A stretch of DNA of 64,000 nt from Debaryomyces hansenii CBS767 (lineage: Eukaryota > Ascomycota > Pichiomycetes > Serinales > Debaryomycetaceae), in NCBI RefSeq assembly GCF_000006445.2, contig NC_006046.2:620001-684000 (forward strand), given 5' to 3'. The notes under the pieces were generated by a model. It was not told the DNA's origin. It worked only from the letters and a program-made list of their open reading frames with translations, and ran no database searches. Position numbers and translations under genes: made by a program. Positions 51,080 to 61,262 of the stretch are shown here, in pieces; the first letter of the stretch is position 1, and each line of letters opens with the position of its first letter.

Positions 51080-52951
51080 TCAGGTAAGGGCACCCAAACC
51101 GAATACTATGACTTGGAAAAGTAATTGTATAGACCAAAACCCAACTTTTTTCATTCTGGCCACTCTTGCTTCTTCGTCCGCAACATAATCAACAAAGTTA
51201 TCGTAGACTTCTTCCGAAATGTCATCCATTAAAAGTGAATCATAGACCGTCCATGATCCACTAAAATCGGCTATATTTTTGACAATCCTACTCTTAACCT
51301 CAATAAACGTGTTCTTGGAGTTAATATATGCAACAATAGGTCTAATCAACGCGTAGTTTATGTAAGACAATTCGGGAGTCTGAAATGGTACAGTTGCTCT
51401 GACATTATTCAATCTAATCGTCAAATCCAATACGAAATATTTCAGAATATCCGTATAATCGCTACTGGTCAATCTCATGTGGTGATCTGGATGCAGACTT
51501 TTCTTAGGAACTTCAGGATTACGGTATCTGTTGGCTTCTTTTTTTATTGATTCTGCAATAATTGTGACTAACTCACTCATATTTAAGTCTTTGTTGTCTT
51601 GTGGTACCATGACATCACCAATCATGTCAACTTTTCCACTTGTAATCCAACCAAACGGTCCTTCCAATCCAGTATTTAAATGATCAATTTCTAACGAATC
51701 TACTCTGAGTCTTGTAATACGTTTCCAAGTATCGGACATCTCATCTTTAGAGTGATCCTTATTGAAGTCATCTAATCTTTGTTTCTTGTGTACAGTAAAT
51801 AATGCATTATCGTAAGATCCACTCATGATATTTGCATTCAAAAAGTCATAGAATAGCCAATGCTTTCTTAGTTTAGATAATTCGCAATTATAAATTGCTA
51901 CGTCAAAATGCCTGAATCCGCTAGGTTGTATTAACTTGAAAAGCACGTCTTCCATCTTGAATTCATTTATCTCGAAATCACCCGGCTGATAAACATTCTT
52001 GTAATTCGTTGCGTCGTCATCTAGATCCCAATGAACATGGCCACGATCAACAACTCCCCTTAAACCCTTTATCTCTAGGTTTTCAACCATGCCCGTACCA
52101 TTGACCCATTTATTGAACGATAATGAAATATTTACTTCTTCTATTGTTAGATCGTATTGCGTATAGTTTCCGTCATCGTATACTTCATCTTCGGGTGTAT
52201 CGTTGGAGCCATGGACACTTGCGGCGTATGCTTCTGCCTGCGATCCTTTGGTAAATTTGGTTGACAGTTTAGGCCTTCTACTGACAAAGCACTTCCTGAA
52301 ACTTATTCTACCATCAGACCATCCAGGAACGACAGCACTTTCAAATGTAACAGTTAAATTGGAGTTCTTCGTAATAAACTCACCCATCTTCCGGGCCACA
52401 AATTCCTGAGCAAATACAGTGTTAATAGTGAATATAACCAACGAGAAGAACGTAGTTGTGGCCAAAAAGAATAATAACACATTACCCATAACTAACCATG
52501 AAAAAACAGCAGAATAGTCATCTGTATTGAACGGCCTATTTGATTTTTTAAGCATCCATTTTAAACGAATCCTCATTCTTGAAAAAAAGTTGGTTGCCTT
52601 AGACAATAATTGTTCTCTGGTAACTGGTTTTACCTCATGTGTGGCTTTATCTATATTTGCTTTTCGTTGTGGGTCAGTCTTTCCTGAAGTTGATTCTGAT
52701 TCACCCAAAAACTCATTTCTGCTTGTCTTATTATCTGCAACGTGCTTTTTATATTCTTCCGAAATATTATTCTCATTACCGTCTTGATTCAGCTTACTAT
52801 AATGCCGTATCTGGGGCAATATTATATTTTGAAACGCCAATTTTCCAGTATAATTTGGATATGGAGTACTAAATATGCCTCGCGTACATAATCCCCTATT
52901 GACTCTCAATAAACTGCATTGTAACGGTCTAATAGCCCTAAAGTATATCAT
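51080..52951 (-). CDS. MDM31: Mdm31/Mdm32-family mitochondrial inner membrane protein
   Basis: With the ATG at 52951 (upstream codons lack ATG) the protein has 623 residues. It starts with a mitochondrial presequence (MIYFRAIRPLQCSLLRVNRG), has one membrane segment at about 143-170 (VMGNVLLFFLATTTFFSLVIF), the family block VFAQEFVARKMGEFIT...PGWSDGRISFRKCFVSRRPK, and a second hydrophobic stretch at the C terminus. Mdm31 and Mdm32 control mitochondrial shape, nucleoid and phospholipid (cardiolipin) balance. I favour Mdm31 over Mdm32 from the membrane-segment context, but the two are paralogues. Confidence 0.9.
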   Translation of the reverse strand: MIYFRAIRPLQCSLLRVNRGLCTRGIFSTPYPNYTGKLAFQNIILPQIRHYSKLNQDGNENNISEEYKKHVADNKTSRNEFLGESESTSGKTDPQRKANIDKATHEVKPVTREQLLSKATNFFSRMRIRLKWMLKKSNRPFNTDDYSAVFSWLVMGNVLLFFLATTTFFSLVIFTINTVFAQEFVARKMGEFITKNSNLTVTFESAVVPGWSDGRISFRKCFVSRRPKLSTKFTKGSQAEAYAASVHGSNDTPEDEVYDDGNYTQYDLTIEEVNISLSFNKWVNGTGMVENLEIKGLRGVVDRGHVHWDLDDDATNYKNVYQPGDFEINEFKMEDVLFKLIQPSGFRHFDVAIYNCELSKLRKHWLFYDFLNANIMSGSYDNALFTVHKKQRLDDFNKDHSKDEMSDTWKRITRLRVDSLEIDHLNTGLEGPFGWITSGKVDMIGDVMVPQDNKDLNMSELVTIIAESIKKEANRYRNPEVPKKSLHPDHHMRLTSSDYTDILKYFVLDLTIRLNNVRATVPFQTPELSYINYALIRPIVAYINSKNTFIEVKSRIVKNIADFSGSWTVYDSLLMDDISEEVYDNFVDYVADEEARVARMKKVGFWSIQLLFQVIVFGLGALT

Positions 52952-53756
52952 AATCAGCAAACAAGATCTGATGTATTTGAATCGACCTTTCAAGCTTATA
53001 CTTTGAGCCGTCGTTTCGATTTAGTTATCAATTCATAGTACTTTACTTACTCTAAGGGAGTGAAATCAAAATTAAGGACATTATATGTACTGCATATAAT
53101 GCTCATCGACTTCCCGGAGGATATACTCTAGTCCATCTTTAACTATGAATATACCCCAGGAATATGAAGATTTCAGAGAGAATAAGGTAAAAGTCGAAAA
53201 AATTAGAAAATATACGGCATTACTGCCTTCCTTTTTTTGTAATTGCAGCGATGCAATTAATTGAGCAAATGAGATCCCAGATCTGCCTCTAATGTTTGGA
53301 CTTATGGTTCTTTAACGTACAGGTTTACCATTTTAAAGCTCCAAGACATGACCGCTAATTGTGTATTTTTGTTGCATGATGCATGATAATCTTAAACTTT
53401 CTAAGTCTGTAATAAGTTCCAAAATAATAATTGTCTTTTACGCTATAATTTGCTTTCAGGTCCAATTATCTAGTGATATTCAAGTTCTATCATTGTAAGA
53501 ATACATATCTTTAATGATGTAACGAGTGAAGACCCGAAAATGGCTTGTATTATTGTTAATGGTTTACAAGTCGATTGAATGAGCGACCGATGTTGATGTA
53601 CGGACATGCCATTTAGGGGTTCAAAGCCGTTAATTTAAAAAGCTGATATCGGTCTAAAAAGGAAGTGCACATAACTTGTAATTATACAAAATAAAGCGGT
53701 TTGAAAATTTAAAACGATTCTAAGTTATTGTACGTATAATTCCTACAGATACTAAA
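52952..53756. other. Boundary spacer between conserved arm and AT-rich island
   Basis: About 800 bp with no recognisable gene. It separates MDM31 from the orphan genes and marks the change in base composition. I saw no LTR ends, tRNA or long repeat at the boundary. Confidence 0.5.
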
Positions 53757-54119
53757 ATGCTATTAGTTTTTAAACATATAGACGTAGATATTGATGAAAA
53801 AGAAATCTTGAAGATTATGGAAGATAGTCATAATAATTCAGATCTTGGTGTTGAATTTGATAAAAGTGAAAATGTAAAGCTAATAGAATATAATGATGAT
53901 TTAGATATAAAGTGTTACATATTTGAAAATGTGTCTTATGGATATTATATTATATACAATAAATATCGAACAATAAGACTAAATTTTTCGAATTCAAGCT
54001 TTTGTGAACATTGCATATTAGATAGCTTCAAGAGTAAAGCAATCTTGGATTGCATGTACTTACATGACAAAGTACAAAATCATATGAATAGTAAAGATCA
54101 TCGAAAATGCGTCGTTTAA
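53757..54119 (+). CDS. Orphan protein, family A copy 1
   Basis: A 120-residue AT-rich gene without a known relative, except for the minus-strand gene at 56362-56781. Over the C-terminal 80 residues the two align nearly without gaps: [LI]IEYxxDxDIK...F.N....YII.NK...HCI...HMxxxDHxKC. The Cys and His residues form a C-X22-H-X5-H-X2-C pattern shared by both, which could bind a metal (inference). There is no signal peptide or membrane segment. The gene is probably real because the homology is at protein level while the DNA has diverged. Confidence 0.6.
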   Translation: MLLVFKHIDVDIDEKEILKIMEDSHNNSDLGVEFDKSENVKLIEYNDDLDIKCYIFENVSYGYYIIYNKYRTIRLNFSNSSFCEHCILDSFKSKAILDCMYLHDKVQNHMNSKDHRKCVV

Positions 54120-54651
54120 TAGCAATTTTCTATTGTTAGAGAAAGATAACATTATGAAATATAATAGATGTATTCTAATGTAGAAATATAAGCTGTTAAT
54201 ATTTCTTGATAAATTTTATACTATAATAAAGGAAAATACTGATATTGAACTTATTCGTCTATTAAAGAAACTTATCCGCTATATCTACTATTATTATCCG
54301 CTACAAAAATAGATTGAGAAATATTTAATTGTATATGCTAATGGAAATAAAAATAGGGGATATATGAAAAGCAACGGATACGAAACTACAGAAGCAAATG
54401 CTGGAATGAATATATGCGTTTAATCCACTACTCATTTTAGATTATGATTCATATATCATTTGAAGAATATCATATCAGAAAACCATTGCATGACATATAT
54501 TTTAACTGATTAGAAATATAATGATATGTAATAGATAAATGCCATATACAATAATTCATGAGGTTCGATATATGATACTGTCGTGCAACAGATCAAAAAC
54601 CAAGCATCAACATGAACTATTATTAGATCTACAATAAAATGATGTAACTAT
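54120..54651. other. AT-rich spacer in the orphan island
   Basis: About 530 bp of very AT-rich DNA with many short open frames and no motif. It contains no further family A or B sequence that I can detect. Confidence 0.5.
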
Positions 54652-55188
54652 ATGAAAATGGCAAGAACTGTCCCCTTATATAGTAATAGCGAAATAGAAT
54701 TGAAAGAATGCAAAGGAATAGTATTAGTTTTATTTGAAACAGAAGATGAGATAATAGATGATTTATTTGAAAATGCAAGTAAATATGCTTCAATATATTT
54801 AAGATTTGATGAAGGAAAATTCTATTTATTTGAAACAGGTATTGAATTTAGAAAGGAAATAAATAAAAAAGAATTAAAGTACATTGATGCAAATTATGAT
54901 ATTGAACTTTCAGACAAAATGGTAGCAATAATAGAAAAAATAAAACCGTTCCATGACGATGTATTCATAAGCCATCATAAAAGAAAATTGGATTTGAAGA
55001 GAAAATCATTCGATCGTGGTGAAACCGATTTGTATTATTATGTAAGAGAAAATGATAAGTTTAGATTATACTATTCTAAAGAAACAAGACAAACTGCTAT
55101 CGTACACAATTATGAGAAAGGAAAATTATACGACAAACCTATCAGATTCAAGAGTTTTAGTGAATTACAAAGAGAAAGAATATCTTGA
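54652..55188 (+). CDS. Orphan protein, family B copy 1
   Basis: A 178-residue, highly charged protein encoded at about 23 % GC. There is no signal peptide or membrane segment. It aligns with the next gene through its N-terminal half: [VI]P[LV]Y, N.S.Y...Y, KEI[ND]..E[LI].YI...YD.E..DK.VA[IV], and again near the end with YY.Y......LYY and P.I[RK]. Translation could also begin at the second ATG (54658, MARTV). No known domain is recognisable. The pair looks like an ancient tandem duplication. Confidence 0.6.
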   Translation: MKMARTVPLYSNSEIELKECKGIVLVLFETEDEIIDDLFENASKYASIYLRFDEGKFYLFETGIEFRKEINKKELKYIDANYDIELSDKMVAIIEKIKPFHDDVFISHHKRKLDLKRKSFDRGETDLYYYVRENDKFRLYYSKETRQTAIVHNYEKGKLYDKPIRFKSFSELQRERIS

Positions 55189-55518
55189 TGTTTAGAAATA
55201 TATATTTTTTTGTTGATGGATACTAAAATTAGCACATACTCTCAATATATTGTCTATTTTTTTAACTTAGTTTTAAGACCTAGATAATCTAGAAGCAATA
55301 TGAAGTTGAAAATTGTTCGCTTTATATGTAAAAAAAAGCTGTATACATGGTAGGAGAACAAAACTCCACCCACTTTTCAAAAAGCGTCTATGTATTCAGA
55401 ATTATAATTAATTAATTAATTATTATTGTAGAAGATAATTCAATCAAAAACATGAAAAGTGCGATTATTACATTAAACATAAAAGAATTTCATTATTTTA
55501 TAATTAAAGTTACAGGAA
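55189..55518. other. AT-rich spacer between family B copies
   Basis: About 330 bp of AT-rich DNA with a TTAA-type repeat near 55408-55425. No gene seen. Confidence 0.5.
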
Positions 55519-56094
55519 ATGGATTCGTTAATACCAGTATATTATTTTAGAGCAAAAGACAACATTATAAAAGATAATGAGTATATTCTAAAAAAGAAGG
55601 TAAGAAACAAAAAAGAAATGGTTAATCATTTTCTTAATAACAGATCAAATTATTGTATGTTTTACATTATAGTGAAAGATAACATAATTACACTACATAA
55701 GCAAGGGACTATAAAAAATAAAGAGATAGACGAAGAAGAAATACAGTATATAGGTGACTATTATGATTTTGAATTTGAAGATAAAAAGGTAGCTGTTTTT
55801 AACGAATCCGAAAAAACAAAAGACTTTGAAATTATCAAGATTGATGAAGATGGTGAACCTTTGCCTAGAATAATAAAATTGGATAATATCAAGTATTATT
55901 TTTATGAAAAGATTGGCGAAAACTATGTATTGTATTATAATGAAAATATTGATAATCTATCCAATGTTTTGTATGATATTGATAATTACGATAAAGTATC
56001 TAATGCATATCTTAAAGGAAAAGAAACTGCTAACCCGATAAAGTTAAATAATGTATATGAAATAATCGATTATATAAACAAGATGAAGGAGTAA
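55519..56094 (+). CDS. Orphan protein, family B copy 2
   Basis: A 191-residue Lys/Asp/Glu/Asn/Tyr-rich protein encoded at about 20 % GC in the sampled line. Conserved with copy 1: KEIDEEEIQYIGDYYDFEFED followed by KVAVF, and a later YYFYEK...LYYNE region. Copy 2 has about 12 more residues, mostly in the last third. No membrane segment, signal peptide or known catalytic motif is present. Its base composition is unlike that of the conserved genes left of 53 kb. Confidence 0.6.
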   Translation: MDSLIPVYYFRAKDNIIKDNEYILKKKVRNKKEMVNHFLNNRSNYCMFYIIVKDNIITLHKQGTIKNKEIDEEEIQYIGDYYDFEFEDKKVAVFNESEKTKDFEIIKIDEDGEPLPRIIKLDNIKYYFYEKIGENYVLYYNENIDNLSNVLYDIDNYDKVSNAYLKGKETANPIKLNNVYEIIDYINKMKE

Positions 56095-56361
56095 AATGAT
56101 ACATATATAGGACTTATTTCTGAATTTATTTATTTGATTCTACTTCTTTTTGTAATCATCATTAACTCGTTCTATCTTCCGATTCATAATTCTCTTCATT
56201 TATTTCTGAATTTTTTGTTATTTCATTTATTTGATTATTAGATTTTCTTTTAAAAACTAGTATTTTTATACAGATAAACTATAAATTTTTCTGATATAAT
56301 AGCATTGGACTTATATTTTCATATTCTTTCAAATCTATTTCACTTTTATTATACAAAAGAA

Positions 56362-56781
56362 TTATTCTAGACATTTTTTATGGTCAGATAATTTCATATG
56401 TTCGTTTATTTCATCAATTCTAAAATCTGAGTCATATGCTTCTTGAAATATTTTATCTAAGCCTATTATGCAATGCTTTTTATAGTCTTCCCTATAGAGT
56501 TTAAAGATTGCTTTACCGCCTTTGTTTAAAATTATATAAGAATGGCATATATTATTGAATAGAAAAGCTTTAATGTCTTTATCCGTTTCGTATTCTATGA
56601 TATCTAGCAAAAATAAATTTTTTAACGCATCCGTACTTGTTTCTTTCTTTTTAAATAGGTAGACCATATTATAAAAAATATTCCTTATATAATGCAATAT
56701 ATCGAGTAGATATATGGCTATTATTATAATTGTCGAGGCTTTTATATTGCGATATATATAGAGCGGAAAGAAAGTGAGCAT
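56362..56781 (-). CDS. Orphan membrane protein, family A copy 2
   Basis: Beginning at the ATG at 56781 the protein has 139 residues. Residues 1-45 contain one or two hydrophobic segments (TFFPLYIY, IIIIAIYLLDIL) that copy 1 lacks. The rest aligns with copy 1 through IIEYETDKDIKAFLF, YIILNK, HCI and HMKLSDHKKC, including the C-X23-H-X5-H-X2-C pattern. The frame extends upstream without an ATG to 56826. It lies head to head with a membrane-protein ORF, so the two promoters must overlap. Confidence 0.55.
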   Translation of the reverse strand: MLTFFPLYIYRNIKASTIIIIAIYLLDILHYIRNIFYNMVYLFKKKETSTDALKNLFLLDIIEYETDKDIKAFLFNNICHSYIILNKGGKAIFKLYREDYKKHCIIGLDKIFQEAYDSDFRIDEINEHMKLSDHKKCLE

Positions 56782-56857
56782 AATTTTGACTAAAAATAAT
56801 TTCGATGAAAAGTTAAGTATTTGCAATGTAAATATATTGAACTACAGCATATTGGTG

Positions 56858-57184
56858 ATGGGAGTAATAGATGTATTTATTGTATGCTTAGTATGCGCAA
56901 TGGGAGCGTCTGCGAATTGGTACATAGTCCTTATATTCACGTCATATAAAGCCTACAAAAATTGTGCTGAGGATCGGGACAAAACGCTTACAGGGGTAAC
57001 CGAAGAGATGCACAATGATTTTGTACATGTACTCGGTGAGCTTAGTTATAGGATTTTAATGCTCATAGCGTTGGCTGTGATATTAGTGGATAGACTTCTG
57101 CCAACTCTGAGACTATATTTATGTGCATTGTTGCTGATAGAGTTGCTGATGTCAATGTTTTATGTTGTTTTCATAAATAATTAG
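56858..57184 (+). CDS. Orphan small membrane protein (uncertain)
   Basis: An ORF of 108 residues from the ATG at 56858, with two to three hydrophobic segments (GVIDVFIVCLVCAMGA, YRILMLIALAVILVD, LYLCALLLIELLMSMFYVVF) separated by a charged loop (KNCAEDRDKTLTGVTEEMHND). The frame is open further upstream, into the 5' end of the opposite-strand family A gene, but without an ATG. I do not recognise the family. It could be a real gene, a decayed one, or chance. Confidence 0.4.
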   Translation: MGVIDVFIVCLVCAMGASANWYIVLIFTSYKAYKNCAEDRDKTLTGVTEEMHNDFVHVLGELSYRILMLIALAVILVDRLLPTLRLYLCALLLIELLMSMFYVVFINN

Positions 57185-57306
57185 AAGTAATAAATATTAA
57201 ACTAAATGATATTAACATTAAACTTAGATCTTAAATACTCTGTGTAGAGAAGTATTGAATATATTTAGTCTGGTAGTATTCTCTAACACTCGGACTCAAA
57301 TGTCGA

Positions 57307-57525
57307 ATGTATAATTTATTAGAGAGGCATTTTACATTTGTCATTAAGTTAAATCACGATTTAGATAACGTACTCGAAGACTACCAAATAAGTAAAATTG
57401 CCATATTTATTGGATCTGGTGGACATGTCTTTAGAGATGTTGAAGCTGGTTTATTCTACAGAGGTGATAACAAGCTTCAACTGACATGGAATCAATCTGT
57501 ATATTCTTTGCGTTTGTTACGCTAG
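57307..57525 (+). CDS. Short ORF, possible gene fragment
   Basis: A 72-codon ORF with GSGGHVFRDVEAGLFYRGDN in its second half. The composition is protein-like, but there is no known domain, and the length suggests a remnant of a larger gene. Low confidence. Confidence 0.25.
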   Translation: MYNLLERHFTFVIKLNHDLDNVLEDYQISKIAIFIGSGGHVFRDVEAGLFYRGDNKLQLTWNQSVYSLRLLR

Positions 57526-57782
57526 GTAAATACTTGAACTGATTTTCCGTCTTTTTTAAGGAGAACGATCCCTCCATTATACAATAGCAATTTATCTTTA
57601 CTACCTTACCCCCTAATTCTCTTTCTTTCCTCTTTCTTTCTTACTAATATCTGGCTTTTACTGGACAAGTCGTTCCGATATTGCAGCCATTTGGTGTTTA
57701 TTGGTTAATACACACTCGACCCCATACTAACTTATCATCATTCGGGACATAATTAGACCCTAGATGTGAAGGATACGCTACA

Positions 57783-59120
57783 ATGAGTCCATATCAACCG
57801 ATTATACCCTTTGGAAAACAATTCAGGGAAGAGTTCTTTACATTATTAGATCATGAAGTTACTCCGGTTAACCATGGGTCGTATGGTCTAACCCCAACTC
57901 CGGTTCTTAACAAGTTCATCGAGTGCATTAAGGATGAAAATAAATTCCCAGATAAATTTGTTAAAATAAGACAACAAGCAGAATATATTCATGCTATCCA
58001 AATACTTGCGGATGAGGTGCTCAGATGTGATTACCATAACTTAGCGATAGTGGATAATGCAACCACTGCAGTTAACACTATATTACGACTGTATCCGTTT
58101 GAAAAGGGAGACAAGATAGTGATGCCAACTACAGTCTACGAAAGTTGTGGAAATACTGTCAAGTTTCTACAAAAGAGAATTGGTGTTGAGCCTGTGTTGG
58201 TAGAGATTGACTATCCGTTGAACGATGATGATATTGTCAGTAAGTTTGAGCAAGTGTTCCAAGGGACAAGGATTAAATTATGTCTATTTGATCTGATAAT
58301 CTCTAATCCTGGTATCAGGTTTCCTTTCGAAAGGCTTACAGCACTTTGTAAAAAATACGGTGTGTTATCCTTAATCGACGGGGCCCATTCGGTAGGAATA
58401 TTACCAATGAATTTAGGCGAGCTCAAGCCCGATTTTTACACTTCTAATTTGCACAAATGGCTATTTGTTCCCAGGGGATGTGCCATCTTATATGTTGATT
58501 CGAAACATTTCTCGTCCGTTGAAACTATGCCAATAGGACATGTGTTTGTTGATAATGAGGAAGCATTGTCATTTCCACCAGAGATGGAGTTGATCAAGAA
58601 ATTCAAGTTCATAGCCACGAAGACATTTGCACAGGTATCATGTATTGAAGCAGCTATCAATTTTAGAAAGAATGCATGTGGTGGCGAGTCTACTATCTAT
58701 AAATACTGCAATGAGCTATGCCACAAAGTGGGATTACTTATTACTAAAGATAAGTGGCATGGTATGAGCATTTTGAATGATGGATTCGATACAGTAACCA
58801 CTATGATCAACATAGAAGTACCAATAGATCATCTTGCTAAGCGGGAAAATATTGTAATGGACAATAGCAGTCCAGAACAACAAGCGAAGTTTCTACACTT
58901 TTCTAGAAAGTTCATAGAAGAAGAAATGATTAACAAATATCACACCTTCATTCCAATGTTTTACCACCATGGGAAGTTATATGCGAGGTTTTCTTGTCAG
59001 ATTTACAATGATTTAGACGACTATGACTATGCTAGTGATGTAGTGCTCAAAGTTCTCAAAAGCCTTTTCAGAAGTGATTGGTTTATTAAATGGTATAATG
59101 AACAGACTAGAGGTATCTGA
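57783..59120 (+). CDS. Class-V PLP enzyme, Egt2/isopenicillin-N-epimerase-like
   Basis: The 445-residue protein has the class-V aminotransferase fold. The opening VNHGSYGLTPTPVL and the PLP region IDGAHSVG (Asp199, His202) and TSNLHKWLFVPRGCAILYV (Schiff-base Lys225) are intact. Close fungal relatives include S. pombe Egt2, the hercynylcysteine-sulfoxide lyase of ergothioneine synthesis, and isopenicillin-N-epimerase-like proteins. No Egt1 partner is in the window, so the pathway cannot be confirmed. The length is slightly above the family norm. S. cerevisiae lacks an obvious orthologue. Confidence 0.85.
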   Translation: MSPYQPIIPFGKQFREEFFTLLDHEVTPVNHGSYGLTPTPVLNKFIECIKDENKFPDKFVKIRQQAEYIHAIQILADEVLRCDYHNLAIVDNATTAVNTILRLYPFEKGDKIVMPTTVYESCGNTVKFLQKRIGVEPVLVEIDYPLNDDDIVSKFEQVFQGTRIKLCLFDLIISNPGIRFPFERLTALCKKYGVLSLIDGAHSVGILPMNLGELKPDFYTSNLHKWLFVPRGCAILYVDSKHFSSVETMPIGHVFVDNEEALSFPPEMELIKKFKFIATKTFAQVSCIEAAINFRKNACGGESTIYKYCNELCHKVGLLITKDKWHGMSILNDGFDTVTTMINIEVPIDHLAKRENIVMDNSSPEQQAKFLHFSRKFIEEEMINKYHTFIPMFYHHGKLYARFSCQIYNDLDDYDYASDVVLKVLKSLFRSDWFIKWYNEQTRGI

Positions 59121-59462
59121 GAGGTAAACATGAGAAATACGTATTGTTCACTCTCTACTCTGGACTTCTAGATTGTGATTCTTACCCACTAAGCTTCGAT
59201 AGGAGGCTGGTGATTGTACCTGGCTTCGCTGTGGGGCTTGCAATGTAATGCAATGCATTTAATTTATAAATCCGAGTGTTGATGTTATGCCAAAAGTGGT
59301 ATTTTCATGTGCACTCGCAATAAGTTCATACTGTTTAATTTTGCACCCTTTGAAGTAGATACTATATATGGTTTGATACGATTGACGAATAAGACTAGTT
59401 AATTTATTATTAGTATGAACTATAAATCTAATATTAAGACGAATGAAGAAACGATAAAATTC
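59121..59462. other. Convergent 3' spacer
   Basis: About 340 bp between the convergent PLP-enzyme and glucanase genes. No gene or repeat seen. Confidence 0.5.
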
Positions 59463-60746
59463 TTAAAAACCACATTGGTTCTCGTATGTTCTGTCGGTGA
59501 CTGGTGATGGGAAAATACCTGCTTGTGTTAATCTAGAGAAGTCCCATTCTACAGCATTTTCAGTTTTCCATGACCAGAAAATCCATCCTGCGCCTTGTTC
59601 ATATGCATCTAATTGAGCTTCAATGTATTTACGAACGTTCGTTCTATAGTCATTTGACCAGCTGCCGTAGTCGAGGTAATTATCACACGAACCAATGTAT
59701 GGAGTGTTATCGAAGTCACCAGAGTATCTAGCACCTCTTCCAACACCATTCAACCATGTTGCACAGTCTGTCAAAGCAGCAGACCATTCACCGACAACAT
59801 TCCAGTGAGATTCCTCGGTTGCACTTCTGCCCCATTGACAAACAGTTTCTACATGTTCATCAATGGATTTTTCTAAGTCATCTTGTGAGAAAACTTGGTA
59901 GTGGTGGTGGTCTACAACAACATCCCAGTATTTGTTTGGAGGATTGAAGTCGTTGTTCCAGAATCCCATATCTTGGAAGGCATCGTGGATAACAACAGTT
60001 TGCACCCCGGAGTTTCTGACGGTTTTGTATCCACCGTAAAAGAAGGTTTTCAACTTGTCCATATCTAATACTGTGCCTAAAGGCTCGTTCAATAACTCAA
60101 TACCAATGACCACATCTTCGTAGTCAGAACCACCGTATTTTTCCAGGATTTGTGCTAATACATCAAGAGTGATTTGAGTATTGTCGCCCGATTGGAATCC
60201 ATATTCATCACGTAAACCAGAGTTATCGAACCCGTTCTGCGATCCTGGAGCACCGTGCAAATCGATCCAGACCTTCACGTTATGGTTTCTACACCATTTC
60301 AATGCTTTTTTCAAGTACTTGTCTTGGCCCTGGACGTATGGATCCGAATCCAAAGTCTGGTAGGCCCAGTACCCGATTGGAATTCTCACCATATTCAAGC
60401 CAAGCTTGCTAATTTTAGCAATATCATCTTCCGTAATCCAATTATCCCAGTGGGTCTCTAAACGTTGCTTACATACATCCTTGCCCAACTTTTCGCAGTA
60501 GTGATATTCATCGACTGGAATATTACCATCATCAGCATTTTGTTGGAATAACGATGGAGTCATGTAAGGTTCCAATACGAACCACCCACCAAGGTTCACC
60601 CCGCGGATCTTATCGTTTTGATAGTCGAACCCGGAGTCCTTTTTGACCAATTTACCATTCTTGGGAGTAAATGGAGCTGCGACACAAATTCCTATGATAG
60701 CGAAAATAGCCATCAAGTGTCCTGCAACACTACTAGCAATAACCAT
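59463..60746 (-). CDS. EXG1: Exo-1,3-beta-glucanase (GH5), Exg1/Xog1 type
   Basis: Starting at the ATG at 60746 the protein has 427 residues; a later ATG at 60713 ([14 protein letters not shown]) would give a shorter, cleaner signal peptide. A pro-segment with a KK site (LVKKD), where Kex2 would cut, follows. GH5 motifs are [29 protein letters not shown] (acid/base Glu221) and [20 protein letters not shown] (nucleophile Glu320), and the end [11 protein letters not shown] is conserved. It is a secreted cell-wall beta-glucan hydrolase and transferase, with a typical set of cysteines. Confidence 0.95.
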   Translation of the reverse strand: MVIASSVAGHLMAIFAIIGICVAAPFTPKNGKLVKKDSGFDYQNDKIRGVNLGGWFVLEPYMTPSLFQQNADDGNIPVDEYHYCEKLGKDVCKQRLETHWDNWITEDDIAKISKLGLNMVRIPIGYWAYQTLDSDPYVQGQDKYLKKALKWCRNHNVKVWIDLHGAPGSQNGFDNSGLRDEYGFQSGDNTQITLDVLAQILEKYGGSDYEDVVIGIELLNEPLGTVLDMDKLKTFFYGGYKTVRNSGVQTVVIHDAFQDMGFWNNDFNPPNKYWDVVVDHHHYQVFSQDDLEKSIDEHVETVCQWGRSATEESHWNVVGEWSAALTDCATWLNGVGRGARYSGDFDNTPYIGSCDNYLDYGSWSNDYRTNVRKYIEAQLDAYEQGAGWIFWSWKTENAVEWDFSRLTQAGIFPSPVTDRTYENQCGF

Positions 60747-61240
60747 TATGAATAATTTTATCAATTAAATAAATTATGATAAATAATGAAAATTGAATAT
60801 TAACGAAAAAGAAGAAATAAAATACCCACTTATGTTGAAATTCTAGATGCTAATGATCCGTCAGGAATTTGGTCCGATATATATGAACCACAGTCTAAAA
60901 TAAAGTTCCAAGATGCAGTTAATAATAGAACCCCAAACAACGCATTTGACAATTCGGTGAATTGCTAGTTTCACCAGGTCACTAATCCGTTCGCTGATAA
61001 TAGATGGCCCATAATAGAGAAATTCAGAGGGGGGGTATACAATGTGATCAATTATGCAACTTGCTATTACACAGGGGTAATAAATCTGGTAGAGGTTTAC
61101 GAAATAGTTATTTCTATTACCATTAGGGGAAGTGTTTGTAGCCATTTGATACTTAGAAATTGTTATCCCTTCAGAAAAAATGCGTTTTATCCCTTTTGTT
61201 ACAGGGATAGCTATTGTACTCGATTATATAATTTGGGGTT

Positions 61241-61262
61241 ATGAGGGATCCATGAGGGATCC
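61241..61262. repeat. Tandem 11-nt direct repeat
   Basis: Two perfect copies of ATGAGGGATCC side by side (61241-61251 and 61252-61262), followed by ATGA. Confidence 0.85.

Noticed and set aside
54600..54660. ATNTGA-type linear-plasmid promoter element before family B copy 1
   Set aside because: ATATGA overlaps the first ATG, but no such motif stands before the other three orphan genes, so it does not support plasmid origin by itself.
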